Origin: Eremomyces bilateralis CBS 781.70
Taxonomy: Eukaryota; Ascomycota; Dothideomycetes; Eremomycetales; Eremomycetaceae
Direction: 5' to 3'
Length of the DNA: 64,000 nucleotides
NCBI RefSeq assembly: GCF_010015585.1
Contig: NW_022985102.1
Span: 1 to 64,000 of the forward strand
Every line of letters starts with the position of its first letter. Position 1 is the first letter of the stretch. Both the position numbers and the translations under genes were made by a program. Under the pieces are notes generated by a model that searched no databases, was not told the DNA's origin, and worked only from the letters and a program-made list of their open reading frames with translations. This document shows positions 11,861 through 23,256 of the stretch, one piece after another.

Positions 11861-13920
11861 CTATTTGGTGTCCAGCGCGTTCGGCCCCGAGCCGATCCTC
11901 CATTCTCTCCTTGACGAATATGGGATCCCAAGGTCCTCGTTAGGAGCTTTTGGCTCTCCCTTTCTTTGAGTAATTCGCTCTACTGATATTCCTTTGTTTA
12001 AATTTCTAACCCCCTCGCTTCTTATATATCTATTGTAGAGATCGTTGCGCGGAAGTGTATGTAACGGGGTTTTCAAAATCTATTTATAGGAGACTATTGT
12101 CCATGAATTCGAACACACCATTGCTTCATACGTCCTCGAAAGGTGTACTTAGTTGTCTACCCGCCATCGATGTGTGTCAATTTATTTTTCCTAATCAGTT
12201 CCCCAAGACTCACAACAGATGATCCTACTCACCCCAGCCATGCGTATACGTATCTTCGATTTTCGACTCTTTTCAATCGTTCTAAATCAGCTCTAGCGCG
12301 ACAGTTACAATCTGTTAAAGCAGTCATCAGGCTCGCTCCACAACTCCCTACACCCAAATAGAGAACGTAAATTGAGTAAGTGCGGCCGTCCAGCGGCGCT
12401 GCGTAGAGCATTATGAGCCGTCCATCCCCCAATACCAATTAGATAGGTGTCTATCCCTGAACTGGATTGTTCGGGAATCATATCAGCTTCACCCATCATA
12501 TCCTCGGGCGCATTTGACGCAATTGAAACGGCAGAATCCCTATGCCGGTACTCGTTGCTACGAATGACCCTAGTTGAATTCATACCGACTAAAGATCCAT
12601 ATACAATCCCAAGGTGAGTTGAATTTCCGTCATCTGCCACATGCTCGGGGGATAGGCAAGATAGTTCGAATTCAAACGTTCGGGAATATCCATGCTCGGA
12701 CGTAGTGTCAGGGATGGTTAAAGGGGGGCGAGAGGCGAAGTGGCTTCGATTGTCCGGCTCATCATGGCATCCTGAAAGTAAACAGTGGTGCGGATGGCGA
12801 TCCGGCTGGCCAACTACGAGAGTGGGGTTCGTCCTGCATTGCGCATTAACAAAGTGTGACCTAAAACAGCGGAGCGAAAGGGGTTACTGAAGTGTAAAAG
12901 GGTTCCAGGGCTCGTTTTGGGACTGGTCGTTGGTCCATCTCGTAATAGCCATGGAACTCGGCTGTTGGTCATGCCGTTATTCGATGCCATACCGGGTGGG
13001 GAGGAATGTTCAAAAAAGAGGGTGCTCTTGGAGCCAGTTAAGTAAGTTCGGAAGATTCGAGCGGAAGCAGTAGGACATAATACCCCGAGCGGGATTTGGG
13101 AGTGTGCAAATTTCTGATAATGAGCTTTGCCGTCGAGAGTATACGTGAAAAGAAGTATAGGTGAAAAGGAGGCAGAGACGGGATAGACGATGGGAATTTA
13201 AAGGGAAGAATCCAAGCAACATTGCGGCGCGATCCATATCAAGCGCGACGCGTAGAAGGGTGTGCGATGAGTCAAGATATCAGTGTATGACCGAGTCTTG
13301 CCGAAACAACTGGTACGAATTTACCCAACCACCCATTTGCCTTTCCATTGAACCCCCATATGATGTGGACTGGATTTCAGAACGATCCCTTGCTAATGAA
13401 ATGAATGGACATCATCCAACGAAGCGGGCTTCGCTCAGGATTCAGAGATAATGATTTTGATCTTCATGTGCAATCGAGATGTAAACAGCAGACCCAAGAC
13501 GCGTCCAGTTGTCCAGTAAGTGATCAGACAGCAATCGTGGCTTTAAAGAGAGCGAGTAACGGTGAGATGAATAGAAATTCCGGTTAATTGGGCAATCATC
13601 ATTAGTACCTGAAAAACTTGTCTGCATGAACCGGCCCAAACACACAGTATGATCACGGGTAGCCGTGTCCAACAACCAAGCGTTGTCAACAACTGTCGGC
13701 CAAGATCGAATATGGAATCCCTTTCTACACGGAAGTATATCAAAATATTCTGACAATTTTGGGTAGAAGAGACATAGCATTATGAGACTAGAACGAAGGA
13801 CAGTCAAGGGATAGGGGAAAACATGGTAATGGACTCACAAGTCAGCACCTCCTGCCTCCAAGTCAAAGATCTATTCTAGTAATATAGTTAAAGCATTTTT
13901 AACAGCTCAACAAACGTCTG
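11861..13920. other. Intergenic, nothing recognised
   Basis: Several short open frames exist (13161-13451 plus, 13442-13807 minus, 12305-12640 minus without ATG) but none resembles a known protein or shows credible introns. I treat the stretch as non-coding. Confidence 0.45.
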
Positions 13921-14505
13921 CTACTCTACTGTAGACACCGTCCCCCACCTCCCCAACCTCATCTCCTCCTCTGGATACTCTTCCTTCTTCCTCACCATGG
14001 TGACAAGGCCCTCAACTCCGGGGACATGCACTTGCATTCCCAATTCTTTCTCATAAAAAGGAATAGTCCTATATTCCGGTCCACACCGGGTCAATAACAT
14101 AAAACGGCGCAAAAATTTCATCTCTAGCACGACTTCCTTCGTGCTAGCAATAAGCCACTTGCCGAGGCCTCCGTCTTGGTGCTCCGGGAGGATGAACACG
14201 TCAGTAAGATAGGCGAAGGTGACGTAGTCAGTGATGAGGCGGGAGATGCCGATTTGAGTGACGTCGGAAGGTGTATATGCGGTTGGTGAAGTTGATGAGG
14301 AATTGACGAGATGCAGGCCAAGGGTGCAGGAGTTGCGAAGAAGAAGGTCAATTGCATCGAGGTCGATGGGCTTGGCCCAGTACATCTCCTCCATGGCGAA
14401 GACAGAATTGATGAAGGATGGGGAGTGGAGATTGATGTCGGTGGAGATAAGGTATGTCTGATCGTTGATGGTTTTGGTCCATGACTTGATGTCTGGTTTC
14501 GACAT
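13921..14505 (-). CDS. GNAT-family N-acetyltransferase
   Basis: A single exon of 194 residues from the ATG at 14505 (MSKPDIKSWTK). The frame also has ATGs at 14508 and 14565; the 19 extra residues from 14565 look unlike the family, which begins shortly before a W-T/S segment. The GNAT fold is visible: VTFAYLTDVFILPEHQDGGL is strand 4 plus the acetyl-CoA pyrophosphate loop (Q/R-x-x-G-x-G/A form, here QDGGLG), followed by helix LGKWLIASTKEVV, then RRFMLLTRCGPE and FYEKELGMQVH, the usual end of this fungal subgroup. Expected activity is transfer of acetyl from acetyl-CoA to a small amine or peptide; the substrate is unknown. Confidence 0.85.
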   Translation of the reverse strand: MSKPDIKSWTKTINDQTYLISTDINLHSPSFINSVFAMEEMYWAKPIDLDAIDLLLRNSCTLGLHLVNSSSTSPTAYTPSDVTQIGISRLITDYVTFAYLTDVFILPEHQDGGLGKWLIASTKEVVLEMKFLRRFMLLTRCGPEYRTIPFYEKELGMQVHVPGVEGLVTMVRKKEEYPEEEMRLGRWGTVSTVE

Positions 14506-16244
14506 CATGGGAATACAGAACGTTTTAGGAGCGCAATTGATTGTATGGAAATGTCTTTTAAACACTATGAAAAGGGATATAGGATGTACTTAAATGAACG
14601 CCGAAGTTTCAGGCACTGGTGAGTCACGACGATCTTCATGCAGCTTGACTCACGCCCTACGCAGGAACTCAGGGGGATGATGTTAATACATAAGCAGGAG
14701 CAAGAATTGCGAGAAAGAATTGCATAGAGCGCGAAGGGCAGCGCTGACAAAACCTGTCTGGAAAGGAAATCAACGCGACAGCATGGCGAATTTGCCGGAG
14801 GTGGGTGCTACATCCTTCAGCGGAGACGACCAATCGTAACGGGAATGAGTCCTGGAACACGCATTATCAAGCAAGTGGACTTAAGTAGACGGATATGCGG
14901 CCTTAATGCTCAATTGAGTCCCGAATTAGTGCTTCATATCCCTCAATTGAACTCCAATTGAAAGGAAGAAAAAAATGAAATAAAGTTGATGACATGACGT
15001 CGAGAAACTTGAAAGTTGAGATGGATCAGAATGAATATGAATGAATTAGTAATGGCAGTGCGGCCTTAAGCCAAGTTCCACAGTTCCAGTTTGACATCTA
15101 AGGCCACAGCACGTGCCGTTGTGACATGAACACGAAATTCCTAGCAAATTTGACGAACAATGCTAATTTCCAAAGTATCCTCATTCAATTGAAGCACAAT
15201 GAAGTTCAAGGAAATAGTCTAGGCGTGACACCGTCCCTTGGTTTGGGATTAGCCACTACCATAGTGAAAGTCTGCCCAGCGTTGAAGGGCATGGACGGTT
15301 AATTAGTGACATCTCGGTTCTGGCATACATATCATAAACGAAGATGTCCATTTATCATCTCCCAGCCATCTGGTGAGCTGCAGCCCTATGAAGATGATTC
15401 CATCCACATACCAGGGGTAGTCTAATCTTTCGGGCTACTGATTGTGTCATAGGAGGAATCAGATGGGGTTGCCTGTTTGGGTCGTCGTCGGGAACCCAAA
15501 GCTATTAATAGGTTATGTACACCCGCAGAGCAATTGTTCAAGTTCGACAACTTCAGCGGCATTTGATTTGCCTGATGACACAGTTCAAAGCAACCCGACT
15601 ACCCAGGACTTGCACAAATGCCTCAGATTCCCTGCGTCCGACATCCCGAAGCAGGCGCGGGAGCTATACAAAATCAGGACTACAACGAAGGGTGGAGTGA
15701 AGGTCGAAATGTATATCGCAGTATGGAGACAGAACGAACCAAGCTGCGACGAAGACGGCCGGGACTCTCAGCCGGAGATAATGTTGCGAGTGGATGTCGA
15801 AGTCGCTGTAAGCGATGGTGGAAGAGGGATGAGTCCTAAAAGATTAGATTAGCTTCATCCAAAGGAACTCTGACCACATCGATGGCTCATGGTACCACAG
15901 AGGGGAGACTCCGTGCTGATCACACCACAGCATACGCCTGGGCAAGCGAACATTGAAGGATCCGGCATGCCATCGAGGTTGGTAAAGGTGCCTGTAGAAC
16001 CAGACACTCTTAAGCCAAGGAGCGGAAGTCAAGGAATTGGCGAGGTGGAGGAGCGGTCCCAAAGGATGATCAGAGTCTACGCCTGAACCTTCCATTGCAT
16101 CGTCACATGAGCCACTGACCTCTACTCCCTCCAGAGAACCCCATTTCTTTCCCACACCTTAAAGAGTTAATGTTGGCGGTTTTGGATAGAAAAGTACGCC
16201 GTCTGTGTCTCTTCTAGCCATTTGGGGGGGATGACAAAAATAAT

Positions 16245-16370
16245 GGTCATGGCTGGGTTCGAACTCATGGAATTTTGCACATACCCATGGGCGGCGACTT
16301 CCAACATGTGCGTTCACAGGAAGAGACAAACCAATGTACGATACTCGGCAATCACTCTACCATCATGCCA
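16245..16370 (-). repeat. tRNA-like relic with Pol III A- and B-box sequences (SINE-like?)
   Basis: Read on the minus strand, TGGTAGAGTGATTG near 16356-16365 resembles an internal A box and GAGTTCGAACCC near 16256-16267 resembles a B box. The ends, GGCATG and CATGACC, could pair with one bulge. The boxes are about 95 bp apart, too far for a normal tRNA, and the bases flanking the TTCGAAC loop do not form a T stem. A decayed tRNA or a tRNA-derived SINE fragment fits best. Confidence 0.3.
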
Positions 16371-16447
16371 AACTTTCTTAGTCTTAATTCAATTAACTAA
16401 CTAACTAGTTAAATGGTAACTAACTAACTATATAAAATTCCACTTAA

Positions 16448-16690
16448 TTCACCTATCCCTACATTCACCTGCTGCCTCGTAACGCTAAAATCAAGCACAG
16501 CCCTGACAAGGAAACTATAGAGGGTCAATCTTTAGAAGGTCTGAACCTGATTCTTCTTGGAAATCTTCCAACATTGGCAGGCACAATGTTCTACAAAGGC
16601 GAGTCAAAAGTCTTTACCTATCAAGTGTCAGGGGTTCAATTTCAGAGCACTGATTTCCACCAGTGTGTGGCTTGTACCCTTAATAATGTG
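16448..16690 (+). other. Unrecognised 80-codon open frame without start
   Basis: Between a TAA at 16445 and a TGA at 16688-16690 the frame reads smoothly, e.g. EGLNLILLGNLPTLAGTMFY and FHQCVACTLNNVAQ. It has no ATG near the start and no recognised family. It could be an exon, a fragment of a mobile element, or chance. Confidence 0.2.
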
Positions 16691-16790
16691 GCGCAGTGAG
16701 AATCAATATTCAGATTGGATAAAGCGACAAGGTCTTGGGACATAGTTAAGCAATGCGTATGAACCTAATTCTCAAATCGCGATCAACCTG

Positions 16791-18551
16791 CTAGAGAGCA
16801 GTTGAGGAGTAGTCCTGTTCTGAACTGGACGAAGACTGCACACTCATCTTCCGCATAGGTTTCCGAGGTGCAACAATATCACTGACAAAAGATAATGGAG
16901 AAACCACTCCAATACGATAGAACGGCCTCCCCATGAAGTTCTTCAGATCGAGGGTGGCTGTCAAAACATTTCCTTTGTTGCCGAAATCGCTGGCAACCCG
17001 CAATTGTGCTTTATGATAGAAGCGGCCACGTTCAAGGTCAGCAAATTCTTCCCGAGTCCGACTCTGCAGGTGATCGATGGTTGCGATCTTCTCTGGGGCC
17101 AGCGATTCCAGTTTCACAAACGCGGATTCGTCATATCTTATTCCAAATATGACCGCCATGGAAGCGTCACTCTCGGAATCCTTGAAAAACACCGCGCCGA
17201 CCTTCTCGATGATACCAGCTCGGTCAAAGTTCATAACTTTGGTGACTGGATTCCAGCTGCTTTCCGGAAAAGCCGTTACGATTTCAAGGTCGGTGCCGAG
17301 GTGTACCTCCACATGTTCGCAAGGAGGGTCCACGTCTTTAGGAGACGTGGGAATGAAGATTCGCCGCTGCGACACCTTCCAGTGGCCAGTGAGTGGTACA
17401 AGCCCGTATGGTGCCACTGGGCCATTTGCGGGTATAAATTCCACCTTTGTTATACCAGACCCTTTCACTGTAACTGGCAACAGAGCCGGCCCTATATTGG
17501 GATCCCTGGCATAGAGGCGTACGGTGTTGCTCTCGTCGTTTGCGGATCTGATGGGACGTAAAGGGATTGCTACGAGGCACTGAAAGTTGCCCTTTTCGTG
17601 ACATTCCAACATGCCCCAGACATTTTCGTTGTCCTCGTCAGCAACCACATTGAGTGTGATTTGGAGACCCATTTCCGTGATGGCAAAGTCCCGATAACGG
17701 AATGGGACTGGCATGAAATTTGCAGAATCTTCAAATTCTTTCGGGTGGAGTGCGAGAGGACCTCTGAGACCAAGTCGGTGGAGCTTTTTCGGAGTCCACG
17801 CGAGCATGGATTGGTCGGGGTATCTCTTGAGGATCTCTTCCTGTAGTCGAATGAATGCTTTCGTTTTCCCTTCTCCGTACAATAGATTCATGTTCACGTC
17901 GAAGATACCCAGGAGACAGTATGCAATATCTTCTGGTCTGGTGGTTTCTCGCTTCGCGGCCCAGGACATTCGCTCCGCCATGCTTGTTCGTCGTAGAGCT
18001 TTTCTGCCTGTCGTGAGGATATATGGATCGATACCGGTGGCGCTGCTGAGAGCTCCGGCTAAATCGCTCCGTTTTCCAAGGCCATTCCATTCTCTTGAGA
18101 AGAACCAGATTTCGGGAGGAGCAATGAGTTCTTGTAAGGTCCACCCCCGAGTGAACCATCGGCTTTTTGCAAAGGCAGACTCTCGCTGCTCTTCATCTTC
18201 GGATTCTGAGCCAACGTCTTCCAAATATGCATAGCAAATCTTGGCTCTTTTGTACCATCGGAACATAGAGTTGATGGCCTCGGACAGTTCAGCACTGCTT
18301 GACTTATCGATGCAGCAGGTATCCATCCATAGATGAGTGAATCCGTTCTTTAAAGCAACGGTGCAAGCAGAATCGAACTTCTTATACCCGCACTTCCTTT
18401 TGGCGTTTTCGAGACCAAGGCTGAGATCCTCAAAGCTGATTTCCTCTGGACCCCATGTGTGGGATAGGATAACATATGGTGGGAAAATCTTCCCTAAATT
18501 TCTCCCTTGAAACTCTTCAAGTTGACGACTTTGCACGTTAATAAGCCTCAT
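16791..18551 (-). CDS. HET-domain protein (heterokaryon incompatibility type)
   Basis: Uninterrupted 586-residue frame from the ATG at 18551. The HET domain sits at the N-terminus with its three blocks: YVILSHTWGPEEISFEDL (about 26-43), WMDTCCIDKSSSAELSEAIN plus the WYKRAKICYAYLEDV block (about 75-113), and SRWFTRGWTLQELIAPPEIW (about 129-150). These are the conserved blocks of fungal HET proteins, whose domain triggers cell death when non-self hyphae fuse. REDIAYCLLGIFDVNM-type sequence (here RPEDIAYCLLGIF) and LLYGEG follow, as in HET-E/HET-D-like proteins. The C-terminal half has no WD or NACHT repeats and is a beta-rich stretch of unknown role, ending in a Ser-rich tail. No transmembrane span. 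The gene looks intact. A partner gene is not evident; MAD2 lies next on the same strand. Confidence 0.93.
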   Translation of the reverse strand: MRLINVQSRQLEEFQGRNLGKIFPPYVILSHTWGPEEISFEDLSLGLENAKRKCGYKKFDSACTVALKNGFTHLWMDTCCIDKSSSAELSEAINSMFRWYKRAKICYAYLEDVGSESEDEEQRESAFAKSRWFTRGWTLQELIAPPEIWFFSREWNGLGKRSDLAGALSSATGIDPYILTTGRKALRRTSMAERMSWAAKRETTRPEDIAYCLLGIFDVNMNLLYGEGKTKAFIRLQEEILKRYPDQSMLAWTPKKLHRLGLRGPLALHPKEFEDSANFMPVPFRYRDFAITEMGLQITLNVVADEDNENVWGMLECHEKGNFQCLVAIPLRPIRSANDESNTVRLYARDPNIGPALLPVTVKGSGITKVEFIPANGPVAPYGLVPLTGHWKVSQRRIFIPTSPKDVDPPCEHVEVHLGTDLEIVTAFPESSWNPVTKVMNFDRAGIIEKVGAVFFKDSESDASMAVIFGIRYDESAFVKLESLAPEKIATIDHLQSRTREEFADLERGRFYHKAQLRVASDFGNKGNVLTATLDLKNFMGRPFYRIGVVSPLSFVSDIVAPRKPMRKMSVQSSSSSEQDYSSTAL

Positions 18552-18879
18552 GATGAACTCATTGCAAAACGACTATCCCTTAAATGACGGTTGTACGGAC
18601 AGTCCAGAATAATAAATACCTTGGAGAGAGTAGCGGTGACAAAAGGGTAGAGCCGCAAGGCTGCACGGATAAGGCTGAGGATTTTGCCAAGCCGAGCATT
18701 CTGAGATCCGATTGAACAACTGACCGCTGCTGGCACCTAAAAAAGTACAGGAAGCCTTGTGCTGATGAATTTGCTGACCTATTAGGAACAACCAGAACGT
18801 GAGGCTTTCCACCGAAAACCGACCATGGACGCTAATAAACATGTAAATAAAAGGTATCATCGCTCAAAAGCAGCCTCGT
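18552..18879. other. Short intergenic between MAD2 and the HET gene
   Basis: No gene seen. It should hold the MAD2 terminator and the HET gene promoter, since both genes run on the minus strand. Confidence 0.5.
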
Positions 18880-19785
18880 TCAGTCGCCGAATCTGTAGCT
18901 CACAACAGCATCAACCCGATGGTTGCTTGTGCTGAAACTCCGTAATTGAACCTTTTCTCCATTGATGATCTCCTTCGCATCAGAGTCGCCCCACTCAACC
19001 GGGACTTCTGAGTCCGCATCGGCGTACACCAATACGTTGAATGTGCAAGGATTTGTCAACATCGGGAGGAATGTAACCGATGCAGTGATCTGTCGGAATA
19101 GATGTTGGATTTCGGCTTGAATCTCTTGGAGGGTCTTCTCCTGTGATGCGGCGTCCGCTGATGCTGACCTATCATGAATCATTAGCACCTCGGAAGGATG
19201 AAGGGGTTTGCGGGCACGTACTCTGGTGCTGTATTCTCCTTATCCCCTGTTGATGACTTTGCCGCCCGGCTCTTGCTCGATTTGCCGCCACCGAGAATTT
19301 GTACGTCAAACTGCCATCGCTCAACGTGCTCCCCCGTCTCCTTGTCGGTTATCACCACCACCAGCTTGTTGATCTTCCCGCCGACCATCCATTTGTTCAG
19401 CTGCGACATGATCTTCTTAATATAGGCTTTGACTTGGTCGTCGCTGGCTACGAGCATATTGAGGTTGTACTTTTTGACCCTGATGCAAGTCGTTAGCCGG
19501 TTTCTGCGATTGTCTTGACGGTGCACATAACTCACGCCATAAAGTCTTCGGCCGGGTACACTCCACGTTGGTATCTTTCGCTCGTTAATACCTGCTATTA
19601 GCACCGCCAAATTATGACTCACAGTATCGTGTTGATCCCATACTCGAACTGTGCGATTTATTAGAGAGCCTGCTGTGTTGACGGGTAGGATCACATACAA
19701 ACTCCGCGACGATTTTCGAGGACCCTTTGATCGCTAGCTTATGCGTCTTGGACTTTTCCCGTCCTGATGATGATTTTGACGCCAT
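18880..19785 (-). CDS. mad2: Spindle assembly checkpoint protein MAD2 (HORMA domain)
   Basis: Five exons, 19785-19699, 19648-19623, 19574-19536, 19479-19222 and 19168-18880, join in frame to 232 residues; exons 2 and 3 are only 26 and 39 nt. The spliced protein reads through the family pattern: KLAIKGSSKIVAEF, FEYGINTILYQRGVYPAEDF, VKKYNLNMLVASDD, then IMSQLNKWMVGGKINKLVVV, ERWQFDVQIL, and the safety-belt end ADSEVPVEWGDSDAK and STSNHRVDAVVSYRFGD. MAD2 binds MAD1 and CDC20 at unattached kinetochores and holds back the anaphase-promoting complex. A Ser/Lys-rich loop before exon 5 is longer than in the animal protein (about 205 residues), as in other moulds. Nothing looks broken. Confidence 0.95.
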
Positions 19786-21159
19786 TTTTGCGACTCTGTT
19801 GGCCTTGCTATGTTGCAGGTTGTCGGTTTTCGAAAAGGTGTGGTCGAAATGAGGTTGATCGCGGACTTGTTTACGAAGCCGTTGGCTAAGCAACCTACTC
19901 ACGATGCGGGTTCCTGGTTGCTGCTTTGCACTCAGTGATACTGAAGATTTGGTTAGCAGTATAGAACTCACATGGTAATTGTCAGATTCAATCGAAATAT
20001 ATTGATGAACCTTTCTGGTATTGTTATCAGCATTGTCGTGACGTTTGGAAGATGATTGATTGTGTGGGGATAATGTCAACGCCTTAGGCTACAAGGCCAA
20101 AATTGCCTATCTTCGCTACGCAACGCGTAGATGATACATGTATGTACAAATGTCATGATGCTTCACGTTGGAGTTCATCATTTATATTCAACTCGGAGAA
20201 TACTGTGGAAAGGAGATTTTGAAAATTCTTGGTTTTTGTCGTAGGTTTTATATATAGATCGCTAGAGTCAGGAAAAAGGAGGATAATTAATTAGGATTTC
20301 AAACGGAGGTGATCCAGTCGCTCCTCCCGGTGGTGGACGCGTCCCGGTCGCGTCGTGATTATCACAATCAGAATGGCATCTCTTGGTAGACGATATTCCA
20401 CCCGCCAGAACCAAATGGCAGCAGCCCGGAAGAACTGAGACCAGCCGGTCAGCATCGACGAGTCGAGACCGCAGACTACAGGAAACCGAATAGCGACAAA
20501 GGCACCGAAAGCTCGATGGAAACCCTACTCATCGACCTTACCGCGAAAGTCAATTACCTCACAAGCTCTAATAAGCTTATCAGACAGTCCAACGAGGAGA
20601 TCAAAGCACCTTATGCCGAGCATAAAGTGTTTAATTCCGAACTTAAGCAGACAAACGTTATCCTTTTACGGAAAATCGAAGACTTAACCAAAGCCTGCTC
20701 CGCCATCCCGCTCGTACGCATCCGTTACAGCATCAAGCTAACACCTTCTACCTCCAACAATCGGGTGGGAAAATCTCACCAGCCTTATCCAAAGGCCTAG
20801 GGTGGCACAGTTGACATCTGACAGCAAGTATCGATTTCGATATCTTAGCTCCTTCGCCAACTGCATCTCCGGTTTAGAACGCCTATCTCTATTTAGAGGA
20901 AAATGTGCCTACATGAGTCAGATATTCCCGGCATGTCACCATACAATGTGGATATAACAAAAAGGGGTTGCATGCTTGGTTATATTGCCAGGTTTTTAAT
21001 ATATGCCTTTCTCCATCGAGTACAATAAAGGGACGAACCATTGTGTGCCACTCCCTCTGCTCAGCTCTGCCACGAGCCATCATGTAATTGAGGACAGTTA
21101 GAAACGTATCAGAAACCTATATTTTATGCTCTGCAGCGTCCCCTACCGTCGATATCAGC
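19786..21159. other. Intergenic with possible mobile-element coiled-coil remnant
   Basis: It contains the MAD2 promoter and the 20516-20800 frame listed separately. Otherwise no gene is seen. Confidence 0.4.
20516..20800 (+). other. Coiled-coil fragment resembling a transposon ORF1/Gag-type start
   Basis: An ATG frame of 94 codons begins METLLIDLTAKVNYLTSSNK and continues with heptad-like Leu/Ile spacing (ELKQTNVILLRKIEDLTKA). Short coiled coils of this sort open the first protein of several fungal retroelements. No reverse transcriptase or nuclease follows, so at most this is a small old remnant. A chance or unknown small protein remains possible. Confidence 0.25.
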
Positions 21160-23256
21160 TCACAATCCCGAATCCTCCTTCAACCAAGCTGGATTCCCGC
21201 TGTAGTACCTCTTCCAGTTCGTGCAGGTCTGCTGCCATGCCGGCCCCGGTAGAGTGATCTCACTCTTCCGCTCCAAGAACTGCACGCCGAGTCCTTCGCC
21301 AATATGCCACGCGACATGGCAGTGCATCAACCACGCGCCCGGGTTGTCGGTCGGGAACGCGACCACGACCCATCCGCCTCCTGGGAGGAACGTGACGTCG
21401 CGGCGGTCAGGGTTATTGAACTTGAGGTCGGCGACGTTGACGTTTTTGTCGAAGGTGCCCCGACCGCTGCCGAGGATGTAGAAGTCGTGGCCGTGAAGAT
21501 GCATGGGATGGGGGATGGGGACTCGTGTCCCCGTGCCACCTGTCTCTTGGATGATCCAGTAGGTCCATTGTTGACCGGCGGGGATTTCGATCAGGTTGGA
21601 CACTTGGGGGTAGTTAGTGTTCCCGTCGATCAGGTACTGCAAGGTTGGCTTCTCCCATTGGATGTCAATAGCCGTCATGTTCACAGCCCAGACAACCTAT
21701 CACGTTTTTAGCAGAGATCCGTTTCGCTCTCATAACCGGTGCTTACAATGCTCTCGCCGTTAGTGGTTACCTGCTGCCGACCCAGGTCCACATCCAAGTT
21801 CTGGGCCTGGGAAATGAACGACTCGGAAGGCACGTTGTTCTTGACCCACGGAACCAGCGGAGCTTCGTCGGCGCAGGTGGTCGGCACCGTAAAACCGGTC
21901 GTGGTTGGATCGGCGTTCGGTGCTCCGTCATACTGAAATATGCTCAGCGCAGAGAATCGATTCCCTGATGCACATGGTGCTGCGGCGATAGCGCGGAACC
22001 AGTAGTTCCCAACAGGCTGGTTGGCTTGGATAACAATATCATACCGTTGCCCTACACGGACGCTATTAGAATCATAGGACTAAATCCGGAAGGGAAAGAC
22101 TTACCGATGCCGAGTAATATCCATTCTCTGTCAATTGGCTGAACTGGAATGAAATCTCCGGTGATGATCTTCATTTTATGCCCATCCAGTGACACTCGAA
22201 TGTTATTGTCCACTGATGTGTTCACTAATCTCAAGCGATACTTCTTTCCTGGAGTTAGCTTGACTTTGCTATAGCTCCCACCGTCTGAAGTAGGGTGCTT
22301 GTTCGTGCCGTTGATCAAGATGGTGTCCCCTGGTGGCGGCGGTGCTTGAACCTGTAGGTTTTGGTGGGAAATTGCATTGATTTGAAATGCGGTGGGATAG
22401 TACCAATCCGTGACAGAGTATGTGCCCAGATCGATGTCATAGTTAGCCGCAGCAGGACCATTGATGATGAGGGTGCCGACAGCGCCGTCGCCGTATTGCG
22501 CACTGTGATGGCTGTGATACCATGTTGTACCAAACTGTGTAGCTCTGAACGTATAGACCTTAGTGTCACCCGGTGCAAGAGGGCCTTAGATGGGTTAGAA
22601 AGCGCAAAGGAACATAACTAACGAAAAGAATTCCTACATTCTGTTATGCCATTGACTCCATCTTCTGTGACTGTGTCCAGCATACGGACTCCGTGCCAGT
22701 GGATCGAGGTGCCATTATCAGGCAAGAAATTCTTCACAGTCACGGCAATGGTATCTCCCCAATCTGCTTTTGACATTAATCGATGGCTTAAAACAATAGT
22801 AGTAGTATCCACGCACCTGCGATAATTGTTGGACCGGGAAGCTGGTCGTTGAAGAGCAGACAAGTGCGGTTCCCATTCCCATCCGGATTACAGGTCGTAT
22901 TTCTCAGTTCCAGCGTATACTAGACAATGGTTAGAGAACATAAGCAAACTTTAAAGTCATTGTCTGGATCCACTCACGTATACTGTCTTCCCGGTGTTTG
23001 GCCATTTCTCGTCAAAATCAGTGGCAATACTAAATCCATTGGACCAGCAACTCCTCGTCAATGGCCCATTCTTGCAAGGAGAATCAGGCGCTCTGCTTGT
23101 CGTAGTTGGAGCCGCGCTTGACGTGGTATTAGCTTGCCGACGGACAAAGTTACCGCTTGCTAAACCGCCAGGTCCCCATAATATATGATCATAAGGTAGC
23201 TGAAGGGCAAACGAGGAGGTAAGGAGTGTTGAGACCAAAAGTAATAACGACCGCAT
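21160..23256 (-). CDS. Laccase (multicopper oxidase), secreted
   Basis: Six exons, 23256-22978, 22919-22817, 22763-22638, 22584-22105, 22051-21747 and 21696-21160, join in frame to 609 residues. The N-terminus MRSLLLLVSTLLTSSFALQL is a signal peptide, followed by a Thr/Ser-rich pro-region. All four copper signatures are present: HWHG in exon 3, WYHSHHSAQYGDG in exon 4, HPMHLHGHDFYIL and HCHVAWHIGEGLGVQFLE in exon 6. The residue ten places after the T1 Cys is Leu, as in ascomycete laccases. The protein ends exactly in DSGL, the plug that closes the oxygen channel in ascomycete laccases. It oxidises phenols with reduction of O2 to water; roles in pigment, lignin-phenol or secondary metabolism cannot be told apart here. 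The P450 gene lies 2 kb upstream on the same strand. Confidence 0.96.

Larger units (their letters stand above)
14506..16790. other. Intergenic; tRNA-like relic and an orphan open frame
   Basis: Apart from the two items listed separately (16245-16370 and 16448-16690), only short frames occur, such as 15442-15852 on the plus strand, which matches nothing I know. Positions 14900-15200 repeat CAATTGA several times. TAAC-type tandem repeats lie at about 16395-16430. Confidence 0.4.
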
